From contig CM031864.1 in the NCBI GenBank assembly GCA_018697195.1, forward strand, positions 13,016,809 to 13,080,808: a stretch of DNA of 64,000 bases, in the 5' to 3' direction. The stretch is from Certhia americana (lineage: Eukaryota; Chordata; Aves; Passeriformes; Certhiidae). The notes beneath the pieces were generated by a model. The model was not told the origin of the DNA, ran no database searches, and was given only the letters and a program-made list of their open reading frames with translations. Position numbers and translations under genes: made by a program. Positions within the stretch are counted from its first letter, which is position 1. Each line of letters begins with the position of its first letter. This document shows positions 25,401-39,100 of the stretch, in pieces.

Positions 25401-26743
25401 CTCTAGGGAGTGAGAGGAGCATCTTTTCTCCATTCTTGTAAGAGTGACATGATAGCTTATGTTTCCTACCTTAGTGATCCAGCTGTGAGATTCATAAAGC
25501 AACCATTGCCTCTTTCTTTAAGAGTGTCACAATGTGCAGCTTCCTTTGTGCTGCCCACATGCCAGCAGTCATCTTAAAAGCCACTCTTACTCTTCTGCTG
25601 ATCATTGCAACAGACAGGAAGGTGATTTCAGGAGAGCTGCTCTGATTCTCACTGCTTTCAGTGAGAGAGGAAACATCTCTCTCCTCTCTGAAAGAAGTAC
25701 TTGGTAGAAGCAACAGACAAGTTCTTAAACTCCTATTTGTGTTTCTTGGAACTGATACTAGTGCAGATCACATTCTCCCAAATAAAAACTGACAGAGTGA
25801 AACAGTCTAACATTTTGCTGCATCGGGATTTGGTAAAAAAGGATATTAGATGGGGATATATTAAACAGTGAGTACAGCATCTCCAGCCAGGCTATCACAA
25901 TTGCATTATTTGCCTTTAGTTGGCGCAGGATTTTTACTTTACTCTGTGTTCAGCATCATACACAATAAAGGACATGAGTGCTCTAGATCCTTGTTTTTTT
26001 CTATAAGCACTATGCAGAGTGGGAGTTGTGCGTATGTCCTTGACATGACTTGAAATTTGGAATAGTTTCACTTGTTGCCATTATTTTCTTATTTCATAGA
26101 CACTAATTAATATTCCAGCTACTTAAACAATCCTGGTCCATCCCATTGCAAGGAAGTCTGTCTCCAAATTACCAGATGAACTGAGCACCCTTGTTCTACC
26201 TATGTAGCATCATTACAAAATGACACTGAATACTGTTCCTAAGTGTTCCTGTATCATTGTCTCTCTTGGCCATCATGCACAGAACAATCTGCAGTTATTA
26301 AGTCCTTTTGCGCCCCAAGGGGAAGGAATAGGATTTCAGGACACATTAATGCGTCCATAAGGGAAACATGTTGCATACTTGCACTCACTCAGCCTCAGCC
26401 CAGGGGAGGAGTCCTTGACAAGCATCGCTCAGCAGTGCTAAGTAGGCAAACAAAGAAAAAGGGACTACGGACTGCTACACTTGAGTCTGATGGATCTGTG
26501 CACTTCCAGATGCCTCTGTGACAATGACTGTAGCAAAAGTTCACTCCAGACAAAGGCTACATATTCATGTCTGCATGGCCCTTTTGACTGCACTTAAGAA
26601 GTACCTGGCAGGAAGCACCATAAGCAACAGGAATAAACACCAGGGGAAAGGAAAACAGCAGAGTCACAAGTATCCCAGATATTCTGAGGTTAGTATGAAT
26701 TTACAGAGCAGGACAGCAAGTGAGAAGGGACACTGTGATCACC
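19496..26743. other. Intergenic sequence, no gene seen
   Basis: Unique DNA, somewhat richer in GC between 19.6 and 20.8 kb. It contains A15 (19620-19634) and T14 (25168-25181) runs. The longest open frame (19377-19835, 152 codons, + strand) crosses the repeat at 19452 and the A15 run, which argues against coding. No RNA gene was recognised. Confidence 0.7.
19620..19634. repeat. A15 homopolymer
   Basis: Fifteen A between CCACAGAC and GGATAC. It could mark the tail of a retro-inserted sequence, but nothing upstream is recognisable as one. Confidence 0.85.
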
Positions 26744-26766
26744 CTGTGTGACAAAGGGTCACACAG
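26744..26766. repeat. Perfect 9-bp inverted repeat, 5-nt loop
   Basis: CTGTGTGAC (26744-26752), loop AAAGG, then GTCACACAG (26758-26766). The half site GTGTGAC/GTCACAC resembles T-box (brachyury-type) half sites, here in inverted orientation; this may be coincidence. Confidence 0.65.
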
Positions 26767-29700
26767 CCCATCTGTGAGAAGGGCAGGGCAGAGGGCAGCA
26801 GTGCCTCACTAACTTGTGTCAGCATTACAGGGGAAGCATGGAGGAAGGGGAAAACCAGTGCCAAAAGGACAAGTAGCACTGTCTCTTCTGTGACTAAATC
26901 AATTAATAGTTCAGAAGCCAAAGCTCTTCACTCTGTACCCCCTTCATGGAGGTGCATGAAGCTACAGCCCAGATCAAAGAAGTGAGTGCATTGCAGAAAT
27001 GAGTTTTGAACAGTGGAGGGCCCAGAGAGAATTAATAATAAATAAAGTAATACACCTCAGAGGAAAAACTTTGAGTTTCTCCTCCAAGTTACATGCAGCT
27101 GTCTGAAGTCAGTAGGAGTAGTCTGTTTATAACTGTGAGTAGAAAGCAGCCCTGTGTGCCCAGGCATTATCAGTCTTTTATTCAGGAACACAATATCTGC
27201 TTGATAATGCATACACTCTTTTGTTGTTCGTTGTCAGTACACCTCCCAAAACAAGCTGTCCCCCTGTGGTTTTATAATCATGGGAATATTCTCGATGGCC
27301 CTGTTAGACGGGTTTTATTCTGGCTCCAGACATCTTTGGAAAATAACCTATTGAATCACATCGGAAACCAGGGCAGAGTTGACTTCCTGGTGGACTCCAA
27401 ACAATCCAAAGGCTCTCCTTGGAAAGCACAGCCTGTGCTCTGCTGTTTGTGCAATGCCACACTGCCCTGCAGCTGGGCTAATCGGCTCCATCTCAGCAGC
27501 TCCACCCCCACCAAAACAGGAGAGAAAATAATGATCTATTGTTCCAGGGGTTTATGGAAGAACTTTTTTTAAAAATTTATTTTAGACACTTCTTTTAAGA
27601 GATAGCAGTGACCTGCTTGCTGAAATGCTTCCTTATTTCTCTGTTTACCTCCTGTTAGCTAGAATGCCAAATCACTGCTATGATTATCTGGCAAGCAAAT
27701 GTAGAAAAAAATATCTGTTTGGGACAGTTTTTTACTACTCTGAGGCATCTCCTTGATGTTACATACAAAACAAACAAAAGCAAACACAAAAAAACCCAAA
27801 GAAACCCAACAAAATCTCTCCTTTTCCTATTATCATATGAAGAAAAAACATTTTTAACTATAAGGCAGTGCCAAATGGTTCAGCAGATTTCAGAGTCTTT
27901 GAGACACTGACAGACTGCATCTCCTGCTGTTTACCAGAGGGATTTAAGAGGTTCTCTCTCTTAAAATAGCCATATTTTTCTCTTCTGAGGGTCAAAACTT
28001 GCCACTTCTATAGATTTTCAGTAGGTTTTTTGACTTGCCATGCTCTGCCATGTCAAGAGACTCTGAAAAGGCTCTTGAGATTCCTCTGTCTGAGGGTAAA
28101 TGGGAAGGACTGGTTGCATTCCTGTGAACATTGCTGTCTGAAATGTTCACAGTAACATTACAGTAAAATGCAGGGGGAAAACATTTTGTGCGGATTATTT
28201 CACTGCATTAAAAACTCTTCAGCATATTCTAATGACAATGTATCAAACTGGATTACATGAGTTTTATTTACATGATATGATGTGACATTGTGACATATGA
28301 CAGAGTACTTAAAACGTCATTATGTCTCCAGAGCTTATAAACCAAAAGGAATTTAAAGGCATCTTATTCAGCCATGCCCACCCACACCCTACTATTATCT
28401 GCAACAGCAAGGGACTCACTAGATGAATCAGATCTTAGAGATTCCTGCCATGTGCACAGGAAACACTGATTAATTGGAACAGTGACAAAAAAGTCTCTTT
28501 ACCAGGTAAATAGAATTCAGCAGTGGGATTTTACTTAATGAATAGTTTGCAGTTAAGTACTTTGATTTGTGGAGGTGCGAGATGGAGAAAGCAGCTCATA
28601 TCCAATTGCTTTCTCATCTGCTGGAAGCTTGATATTATTAGCAGTTTCCTCCTTCAGTAGTCACCACAAATGCCAAATTTTGTGTCATGCGGTATTGCAG
28701 CTAGAGACCTCCCCAAATTGAGAGAGAAGCAAGATAGGAATAGAGATCCTTACTCCAAATGGTTTCTCCATAAATATTCAATTTCCTCCCAGTGGACACC
28801 TCCCTCCAACCAGTCCCTCACTGGTTCCCACTGTGCCACCCCAGCTAGCTCCTCTGTCCCACACTGCCTGCTTTTGGAGACCCTGGTGGGTCTGGCACCT
28901 CTGGCATTCAACCAGCAAAGGCCCTGACTGCTGCATCCAACATGCTCTGGGTCTTTGTTCACAGTGCACTCTGGGGCATAGCTGCACCACAAAGCATACT
29001 GGATTTAAATTGTTTATCTATCTAAGCCTCAATTTATGATCTCTACAAATGCCTTTAAAATGAAAGCACCTTTTATTTGTACCATCTTTGTTTGAGAAGC
29101 AGGGGAAATTGTCAAGGGCACAAAATGCTTCTGGCACCAACTAGTCCTGCTGAAAGCCAAAGGGACTCGGGCATAGAAGTCTTGTTTATGCCTTTGAAAA
29201 ATCTCTTCCATAATCTCATCAACACTGAAAAACTACAAAATAAACTCTGAATTCAAATACTGGCATCAAAGAAAAAAGAATTATAGGATATGTGATGGCA
29301 GAAGACTTGATTTGACTACAGGGGCAGCCAGCAGCTTCAGTAGATACTGACTGGCCTGTTTGACCTGATAATGATGTTTAAAACTGTAAAAAAAATAAAT
29401 TATCTGACTATAGACTTGAAAAAGAAAAGAAAAAAAAGAAAGGATGAAATAGACCTGAGGGAAGAAGGCTGCCTCAGAGGACACTGGTGGGATTCAGAGA
29501 GAAAAATCCATCATTGCTATTTACTCCATGCTTTAAGGAAACAAGGCCACTTCATGTTGTCCCAGGTGGTGATGCAGGAAGATGATAAAGGTGTCAGAGG
29601 AAGACCATTGCCTGAGGGCAGGAAAGCAAGCAAGAGGCTCCTTGGCAAATTCACTCTAACCGTTGAGGGTTAAGGGAATAGCAATATATAGAACTTATTC

Positions 29701-30149
29701 AAAAAATATCTAAAGACAGCTGAGGAGAGCATATGACCATGAGGAAGGGGACTCATCCTCTACTGAATAAATCTAGAGCAGCTTCTCTGATATTTCATTC
29801 AAATTAAAGAAAGATAACATTTTCATCAAGGAATTGATGTAATTTTATTTTAAAAACAAACCAGTAAAAGACTTGAACACAAAACAGCTTCATCCTTATT
29901 TTTTCAGAACTTAAATTTTGATTCTACAAGAGAACAGCGTGTGTGGGTGACTAATAACAATCCAGCCATCTGGACTTCTCTCAGACAAACTCATGTTAAT
30001 TCAAACTACACAGGCAAAAAAAATAAAATATATATTGCCTGCCTCAGAGCATTTGGGAAAGTGTTATGGTTTGCAGAACTGTCATGCACTGTCAGCAAGC
30101 AGCAAACTTTAGAGCACCTTTAATGTTACACCACAGTGCTGTTGTAGTT
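26767..30149. other. Intergenic sequence, no gene seen
   Basis: Holds the longest gap-free open frame of the window (27093-27572, 159 codons, + strand). It has no recognisable domain, no signal peptide or repeated structure, and no splice or Kozak support; a rough estimate for this composition gives a fraction of one to one such frame by chance, so it is not called as a gene. A 7-bp hairpin with CCCTC loop lies at 28808-28826. Confidence 0.65.
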
Positions 30150-30216
30150 GACAATTAAAATAGTTAATGTGCAAGCTGGCCTTTAAGTGTTACACTAATC
30201 AAAATAATGGATTACT
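30150..30216. promoter_or_regulatory. Candidate TAAT/OTX-type motif cluster
   Basis: Contains ACAATTAAAATAGTTAATG (30151 onward) and ACTAATCAAAATAATGGATTAC (about 30194-30215), giving several homeodomain TAAT cores plus TAATC and GGATTA bicoid/OTX-type cores within about 65 bases. The look is that of a conserved enhancer, but conservation cannot be tested here. Confidence 0.2.
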
Positions 30217-30253
30217 TTTGTATGATGACCCCGTAGCTGTATCAGCCAGTGCT

Positions 30254-30271
30254 GTCCAGTGCTCACTGGAC
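30254..30271. repeat. 8-bp palindrome with 2-nt spacer
   Basis: GTCCAGTG, CT, CACTGGAC form an exact inverted repeat. The left arm is also part of a direct repeat CCAGTGCT (30246 and 30256). More likely a protein-binding or slippage product than an RNA hairpin, as the loop would be too small without opening a pair. Confidence 0.6.
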
Positions 30272-30819
30272 AAAAAGGAATTTTTTAATAGTGCCCTGTT
30301 GTGGCACTTGTAATCTGTGTGTCTCTGTGGTGGTAATGAGGAAGGATGAGACTTTCACCAGGCTCATTGAGGGCTTGAGCATATCAGGAGTCTAGGCAGA
30401 TATTACCTGGGCAAGTGTGACTCCCACAGTATCATATTCAACCTCATGGCCTTCCAAACCCAGACACAGCATGAGGGATTCTGTCCTTTAGCATTTCCTC
30501 ATTGCTCCCACAGGCACACAGTTTCCAAAGCCTCTTGCTAGAGATATTTTTTGGCTATTTAGAGAAAGCCTTCCTATGTTTGTGTGGATTTATGGGGCAT
30601 AAGGAATGATAGAGCTGAACTTCCTGGCCAGTTGTTCAAGGGCAACTGGGAATTTGTGGTTTTCTCCCACTTACCTGTGCTCTATCCCACTTATATTCAG
30701 CAGCACAAATTCAGTGCATTCTCCTCGCCAAGAAAGATTAGTGTACCTAAGAGCTGAAACCAGGGCAGATTGCATTTCAAGTAATTTTCCCCTTCCTCCA
30801 TTTTCCCCCTGCCTCCAGC

Positions 30820-30848
30820 TTTTTTTCTTTTTTTTTTTTTTTTTTTTT
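30820..30848. repeat. Poly-T tract
   Basis: T7, one C, then T21. Homopolymer length is uncertain in assemblies. On the - strand this is an A-rich tract without an AATAAA-bearing partner that would make it a retrocopy tail. Confidence 0.9.
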
Positions 30849-31463
30849 AATTATTCAGATTAAAAGTGAAATGCAGTTACATTATGATAGTATCAAACTC
30901 ATTAAAATTAGTCAGAAAAAATGCAGGAGGTAGCCTGCCAAAAGCTAAGCCTTCACTTTTGCATTCATTCAAGTAAAGTTCATTAAAATGGGAATACATC
31001 CCTATACTCTGGATTAGAATTGAACTCCTGCTGTATTTAAAGAGCTGTACAAGCCATACTGGCTCAGAAGATGCTTGTAGTAAAGTATTCAACATAACTG
31101 CTTTATTACCTTTTTAGTTCTGTGACCTTGTACAGGAAATTCCTTGTTCAAGCTCAAGAGCACCTAAGGAGGAACTTTGTCCTGTTCATCAATGGGTGGG
31201 CAGGTGTGCTCCAGCTGGCAGTGTCTAGCACTACAGGCCATACACTTGTTAAGAAATATGTTGAAATATCTTATTACCATTTAGTACAACTGCACTACAT
31301 GTACAAAATCATAGATTAGTTGCCCATTTCTGATTTCCTTTCCAAGACAAATCCTGTGGTTCCCCTTGCCTGCATCTTGCATTTTGTCTGAAAATAAGGC
31401 TCATCCAATTATAAATCAGACTAAAGAACCCTTTTGAGACAATAATACAATAACCTTCTAAAG

Positions 31464-31478
31464 TTTTTTTTTTTTTTT
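31464..31478. repeat. T15 homopolymer
   Basis: Uninterrupted run of fifteen T in AT-rich surroundings. Confidence 0.85.
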
Positions 31479-33084
31479 CATACAAGGTTCTTTTTCTAGA
31501 GTTTAGGATTAATTTTTGCAGAACTTAAAACAACCAGACAGGATGTGGCTCCCAATTCCAGCATTTAATTACAGGGATAAATACTTCCATAAATTATTAA
31601 TTCTTTCCTGGGAACAATTTTTGACCCCATGGATGACAATACCATCATTCTAGTTATTTCGTTATATCAGTCTATATTATCGCCACATATTATTTTCCTT
31701 CCAAAATATTTATATAAAATTTATAATGTGATGAAAAGATCTTCCCCCTAATTTTTGTATGTAAATGTAAAATCTTGTCCATTTCCTCACAGTATTTGTT
31801 CTGTTTAATTGCATTTTAAATGAACATAAAGTAACTACCCCAAAGACATTAGCATGCTTCTGCCAGGACTCCGCAGATTCTGCTGGCACGTGTTGAGAAG
31901 CTGCTGCATCTCAGATGTGAGCTGATCTTCACAGATAGCCTGTCCTGAGGCTGGGAGCAGAGCAGCCTTACAGAAAGGCTTTGGGGAGCTTGCCTCCCCT
32001 CCTCTTTCCTGATCTGTTTCCAGCATTAGAAAATGTAAAACCCAGCAATGGCTTGGAGAAAAAAAAGACTTTTTCTGCCATCACCAGTTCTTCCTTCAGC
32101 CAAAACAACTTCAAAACATACTGAAGATAGAGTCAGACAGAGCTGGTTTGCTAAAGCAACTGTAGGCTCCAAGAGCCAGTAATACTGAGAGCACTGGCAG
32201 CCATTCAGCTGAAATAAATCTCAGAAAGGAGAGAATGGAAGACAACACAAGTCTGAATTTGTTTTCAGAGGTGTCATGTTTGCAGCAGTGCTACAAGCCC
32301 TCATCTCTGGGAAGCCACCTGTATTTATCCCCCCCAGTATTTGTCTAAGCTGCCTGTGGGTGAGCAGTGGGTGACGGAGTCTGGCTGCAATGAGGACACC
32401 AAATCCTAAATTCTTTACCCTTTAATGGTCATTAGGAAAATCCTTACATTTTCCATTTGTAAGAGCTTTATGTCATTACATAATTTCAGGAAAATAAGTC
32501 AATGGACCTCATTTAGATATTTACAGAACCTTAAAAGATTCCTAATTTATACACAAATATCTAGAGATTATAAACCTCAGGGAAGGAGGACAGTTAAATC
32601 AAAAATCACCTTGCCTGAGCAGATAGATCTTTTGAGTCTGAGTGAAGGTGAATTTCTTGGTTAAATAAGACCCCCAAATCTGTCAAAAACCTAAGAAGCT
32701 CTATGTAATTTTGTAGAAGACTAAGCATTTGGATGGCTTTAAAAACTGCTGTTAAGAAGAAAGCTCCACACTTTTGAATCTGGTTTTCTACATGAAATGT
32801 ATCTAGTGCTATTTAAATAAGTGATAAATCTTTTTTAGTGAAAGAGACGAATAAGAAAAGTACTGAGGAGAATAGAAGAGTATCAAGGAGATTTTCCAGT
32901 GACTTCTTATCCTGAAAGGGACATTTCTAGTTCTAGTCAAGAAATTAATTTGATCTATAGAACCTTTAAAACTAATTTCAATTCTTCAGAACTCGAAATA
33001 CATTCAATTATTTAAAGTATTAATATATGTTCACTTTTAGCAACATTTGAGATGGTTATCAGCTCCTCTTCTTCAAACTTTCTC

Positions 33085-33104
33085 TTTTTTTTTTTTTTTT
33101 TTTT
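33085..33104. repeat. T20 homopolymer
   Basis: Twenty T following CTTTCTC, making a long polypyrimidine tract; no AG acceptor with an open exon follows closely. Confidence 0.88.
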
Positions 33105-33161
33105 GAGCAGTATAAAAGGTTTTAGGCTGGATGTAGCAGTGAGCTTTGAGGCAAAGTGATA

Positions 33162-33193
33162 AGAAGTATATTCTATGAGAAGTATATTCTATA
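33162..33193. repeat. 16-bp tandem duplication
   Basis: AGAAGTATATTCTATG (33162-33177) is followed directly by AGAAGTATATTCTATA (33178-33193), 15 of 16 identical. This is a recent local slippage duplication. Confidence 0.9.
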
Positions 33194-36100
33194 ATGTACA
33201 TTCTCTGGGACAGGGTCTGGGTGGCCCAATAAAAGGGCATACTATAATCTTATCTCCTCCAGAGTAATAACCCTTTAAAATTTGATTCAATCCTTCACAG
33301 TTAAAAGGGTTACAAATGTCAAGTATCCTCACTTATGCCAGAGTACCCTCCCCAACACACAACACTGAGGAAAACCAAACTGAGTAAAAGCTCCAATCAC
33401 TTAACGCTGACTCCACTAGGTAAAAGCAATGGCAATATTTATTCACTGTATTATCTGGCAAGAAGGGGATCTTGACTCATGCTGCTCAAACACAAATATG
33501 AATAAAGTTCTGAATTTCAGGCTCAAGGGAAATTTCTGAATTTTCTCCCTGAACCAGGATGAAAAGTTGCTTTCCTTCTTAAAGCATATTTATATTTAAA
33601 ATTGAAAACAGGAATTCAGAAATAATGTTTTTGGGTTCTTTTTTTTTTTTCTTTCCCAAAAAACCTAAATGTCATAGTCAACATCAAAATATTAAGAATC
33701 AATTAAGCAAAGCAAAATGGGGTTTTTTCAGTATTAATCTGACTCACTGAAGTGCTATGCATATCATTAACACACAAATGGTTTATTATTCCATTTTATT
33801 TTTTCAGGATGACACACCAAAAACAATATACAAAAATGGTAACACTAAAATGTTGCAATTTAACTTATGTAAGATATTGTGGTAGCTCAAACTGACAGCT
33901 GTGTCAGCTTGATGAAAACCAAATGTTCCTGGGTTTTGGTTGTTTTTTTTCCCTCAGTTTTGATCTATTGGACTAATTAGTTTGAAACAATGTATCAATT
34001 TTTCTACTAATAAACAAAAGTTTCTGTAGAATCCCATTTTACTCAGAGAAATGCAGTTCCCCTGAATTATGGAGGAAAGGAATGTCAATTAAAAAATCCC
34101 TGGTGACTTCTTTGCATTCACTGCACTTCAGTCCCAATTCTCCTTTCTGACTGTATTTGCCTTGGCACGCTAGTACAAAAATTGTTCAGTCCCAATTCTG
34201 CATGATACGGAGGCAAAACTGTTAGGTGATACCTAATTTCACTTCTACACACTGGATCTACATTTGAGATGCTGCTGCTCCTGGGGTGCCTCCTATATTT
34301 CTTTAAACATTTGACAACATTTTGCATCTCTTTCCTAGAGAAGGTTTCTCAATCGTCTCCCTGTATAGAGAATGGGCCAGTTCTCACAGGTGTGTGCATG
34401 CCCTGAAGAGTGAGCCCTGGTGTCTCACACTCAGGTTGCTTAGAACATATTCACTTTCACAGCAGATGAGTTTCCAAGAGGGATTTGAGCCTGGCAGCAG
34501 CATCACAAGAGGTTTAAACAACCATATGGTAAATCAAGTGTATCTATTTCAACAACCAAATCCATCACTTCACTCTGATGATAATTTTTTCTTACTGTGT
34601 TGTTACAGACATCAGTATCCCACCCTCAACAGAGCCTGGTTGACATGCAAAGGTAACTGGCAGATTGCTCAGGTTAAATGGAGCAATGGTTAAAACATTT
34701 TCATCAGTTTGTTTTCATAATGAAAACCCCTCTCCTTTGCACAAAGGCAAATTATAAATGACTACCTACAAAAGTAGTGGTAAAGTCAGGAGTGGGCTGA
34801 ATGTTAACCACCATCTGAATCTCAAAATTTGTGACCTAAATCTCAGCTGATGCGTTAGGAAAGTGTCTGATACTGTTTCCAGAGCTGATGGCAGAGTTTC
34901 TGATTGCTCAAGAGGGAAACAAACACAGGGCAGCCAGACAAAAAATATTTGCTGAATGAAGAACAGAAATGCTAAGAAAGAAATTGCATTTCCTAGCTCA
35001 ATACAAGCTTTGTAAATGTATAAGGAAAAAAATAAAAATTAAAATAGCTCTATCATTTTGTTCTTTTGTTTGCTGTCATGACAGTGCCTCTTTTTTCTCT
35101 TTCAGGTCCCTGCTTTCTGTACTCATGGACATGCCCCTTCTTGTCTTTCAGACTGAAACTCTTGGCTCCAGAGCTGCAAGGTCACTGTCTCTGTACAAAT
35201 ATTTCCCTCTTGACTTTCCTCTAGACCATTTTATTTCACACACACACTTTTGTATGTTTTTTTTTTCCTTGCTGACACATAAAACATGAATATGCTCAAA
35301 AGCAAAAAAAGGTGAAAAAGAAGTGGATAACAGAAAACCCACAGGAGATAAAGCAGATGAGAAGAGGCTGAGCTTTCTGCATTGATTGTAAGACTGTAAA
35401 CTTCGTCCATACAAAGGATTTGAAATAAGGTTTATAAACATCTTGAAAGCGCATAAATAAGAGTTTTTCCCTGACAGATAAAAACTAGTGCAATGGCTAA
35501 ATGGTATCCTGCTATAAAACATAGCCTTTTATGTCTGAATGTTTACCTAGAGCTCATTATAGTCAAAGCACAGAAATTAGCAGTTCAACAACTGTCTTAA
35601 ATTTGACCTAACTTACCTCAAGGGGAGTTAATTTATATTTTAGAAATACTCATTTATTCTTTCTAGTTTTAAGTGGAGTCTGGTTTGCTAACTCAGAGAC
35701 ATCATTCCAGAACTGAAAATTAGACATAATACCTTCTGGAGAAGGTTTCTCCAGCTCCAGATGCAGCAAAAAAACAAGGTAGTTTGACAAGATGTTTTGA
35801 AAAGGAGAGGAGGGACAACTAGGACCATCCAAAGAGCACTCACAATACCTGCAATGCTATAAACCCAGGAGAGAGATACTGGCAATGAAAACAGAAAGGT
35901 GTGGGAATGGCAGAGTCATACTGACTTCTGCTTAATATTCTATTAAGCATATGGTTTTGACTATCTGATTTTAAAATTGGATTTGGCTTCCTTTGTCCAC
36001 AGGTCAGCACTTACAGAGGAAAAGAATACCATAACCAATTTGGAAGTGAAGATTAATGATCAGAGACTGGTGTGAAAATGATAAGGTCAGAAATCATTTC

Positions 36101-39100
36101 TCTCTTCTCGTGATCTTTTCATTAGTTGTAGGAGGTAAACTGTCATAAATGTCTGCTGCACTGATCATTTGGAGAGACAATCCAAGCACACAGACTCCAA
36201 GAGAGGAGACACAGCAGGAGCCTTCCTGGGGCTTCAAACACAGACTCTGTTGCATGATATTATTGCAATAGTGTATCCAAAAGAAACTGAATTAAAACCT
36301 ACAGGATAACCCAGCTTAAATGACTGTAAATATCAATAAATTCCTAGTAGCATATTACACATGTACTGGGTATTAATATCAAGTCATAGTGGTTTCTCTT
36401 ATCAGGAAGATTTATTTCTCTCAGACTTTATTATAACTATTGTCAAAAGAACACTTTACAAGAAACAAAAAACCTCACTTCATATGGCAAAGGTCTTTTA
36501 ATTTGTGTTTTTCATTTGTTTATCTTTTCTGTGACCCCCTCCTGTTCTATCTGCACCCTCCTGAACTGAGCAGCATTGAGCAGTGCAGTGCACAATCAAC
36601 ACTAGCAGCCTGTTGAGGTTAAATATGACAATTCAAAACCAATTACGTGGCATCTGGGAAAAACAGAAGGATGGGAAGTGAATATCTGGAATCAACTGTG
36701 GCTGTCAAGTGCCCTTTCACTTATTCTAGAGCATGTCTTTCATGACTGTCAATGAAATTGTAGTGTCTGTTTTACAGTCCATCTTGAAGCACAAGCCAGG
36801 TTAGTATTTGTGGAGTCAACAGTGCATATATGTACAGATGCTATGAATTCAAGGATAAAAATTAGGTTTTTGTTGTAATTCTCCACTGAAAATGTAAGAT
36901 ACCACATATTGCATTACTCATTACATTTTTCCCGTCAAGTGTACTAAGCTTATATGTTCCTTATAATTTTATGACGTCTAGCAGCACACCAAGACTGGCA
37001 CAAAAGTGTTCAGTGAGAAGGTTATCAGACCAAATAGCAAATCATAATACATAGGAAGTGCTTTATTCATCTGGGTGTTGAGGCCCAAATGTACATACTT
37101 TTGTGAAGAACGAAGACAACATTTTAAATTTTTCATGCCTATTGAAACATTTCCATGCCTACCAAGCAGACAATTAGGAGCTCACTTATCTTTAAAAAGG
37201 GAATTAATTTGAGGAAATATAGTTCCCTCTTCAACCACATGGAGAATTCTTGCCCCTGGGGACATTGGAGTGTTTTCACATACTGTGCCTGACCTCCAGA
37301 GGTATTTCTCTGCAGTTGCTGCCATTTGAAAAACTTTGCCCCAGAGCTTGATTTGGGACTGGTATTCATCCTTCAGGCCAATTTTTTTATGCTTTCCACT
37401 ACTTGCAGTAACAGCCTAGGGGTTTTTGGTTCTGGTCTAACTGCTGATCCATACCTTCACAGGGCTTGGCATCTTAGACACATTGCCCCCCTGAATTCAT
37501 CTCCAGTCCCAGAGCACTTGCCATCTTTCCTCTTGATAAATAGCACTATTACATGAAAAATGATCCTGACAAACTGAACAGCTTCTTCCATCCTACATTA
37601 CAGCTAGGAGGAAGCCCCTGTGAAATCCATGTGGTCTCTACTTCCCTGCAGTACACCCCATAAACCAAAGCCAGACTGATCTCCTCTTCAGCAGGTCTGT
37701 ATTTACTGGTAGGGATTTAAGGGTTTTTCTTTTTCAGCCTCCTCAGAGGTTGTTAAGACTTATATGGCACACTGCCCACTGGTCTCAGGGCTTTTCAGTT
37801 GCTCCCAGTTCTTTGAGACAAGGAAATGGTGCCCAGGTTGCCTGAATAAGAGTCCTGAGGCACCCTGGCTTTCCAGAGCAGCAGATCTGCTTTCCTGAGC
37901 CCGACCCTTGACCTCTCCCAAAGCAGCTGGACCTTGCACATGAGTCTCCTTCCTTGCTGAGAGGAAGCTCTGCTCTGTATGAATCTCTCCTGCACATAAT
38001 TGCTTTGAGCAAGGTCTTCCACATCACAGAGGGGCTGCAGAGGCCCTTTCTCCCTGAATTTCAGCTATGTATCTGCAGAAACTGACATGCAACAAAGAAA
38101 AAATCAGAGGTAAAGAATGAAATTAAAGCCCCTCTCCAGAATTATGCAGACCTAAACCTAGAGCTTATGACATCCACAGGATAAATGTACCCTCTTTGAT
38201 GGTGTTTTTTTCTGCCAGCCCATGGAAGGAACTTCTGATATTTGAACTTTTCTCTACTTCTTCCAGTTTTGGGTTATTTTCCAGAAGGAAAGAGCCATTT
38301 TTAAAATAAATTTTCATGTTCAGTGAATAGCCACTTTTTCTGAAAAAAAGTCATATAAATTAATACATATTTAAAGAATATTTGGAGGAGAAAATTCAAC
38401 AAAAATGCTGTATTTAAGAACCTACCATTCGTCTACAGGCTTATAGAAAAATCAAAGGAACAATTAACAAGTTAACAAGTCAAATAATGAATAACTTTTG
38501 TTTCTTACTAAAATTCAAAGAATCATTTTTGTGAGAAAGGTGCAAGCAGGCACCTGTCAAACCAATAGACAAACACCTACAAGTAACATTGTGATAAGCT
38601 ATGAATTCACTATAAAGTGTAAACATCTGTAAACACATGTATAAAAACTCCAAATGTTAGGTGGTATTTCATGATGATCGATTTAACCATTCAATTTAGT
38701 GGGTTCTTCTCCCCTCCTACATTCTAAGACAGTCTCTTTCCCTCAATTTATTCAAGTTATTCTCCCCCTTTTTAAAGCCTGATAGCAAACAACTCAAAAA
38801 TATGATAATATATATTGAATCTCAATGGCACTGGTTATTTGTGGTCACTCAGCTGTGTGAGGGGAGTCTGTTCTGTGCAGTGAGGCAGGGAGTGAATCTG
38901 CACTCTCCCTACGAGTGCCTTCCCATGCAATGCATAAACATTTGGCCTTAAAACTTGCCTTCCCGTGAGATAACGCAAAGAAGAGCATTAGCCCAAAGTG
39001 ACTTCATGCACAACTGAAACAGATACCCATAGTTTTCTTATTCTGGAGTATTCTCTTGTGTTTGGAAAGAACACTTCTATTGACTAGATACGCTGAAAAA

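Larger units (their letters stand above)
30272..33161. other. Intergenic sequence, no gene seen
   Basis: Unique DNA with T tracts at 30820-30848, 31464-31478 and 33085-33104. A GC-richer segment at 31835-32030 has an open frame of 63 codons on the - strand that I do not recognise. No RNA genes or transposons seen. Confidence 0.7.

Noticed and set aside
31835..32026. 63-codon - strand frame in GC-richer DNA
   Set aside because: No recognised protein similarity, too short, and no splice signals in register.
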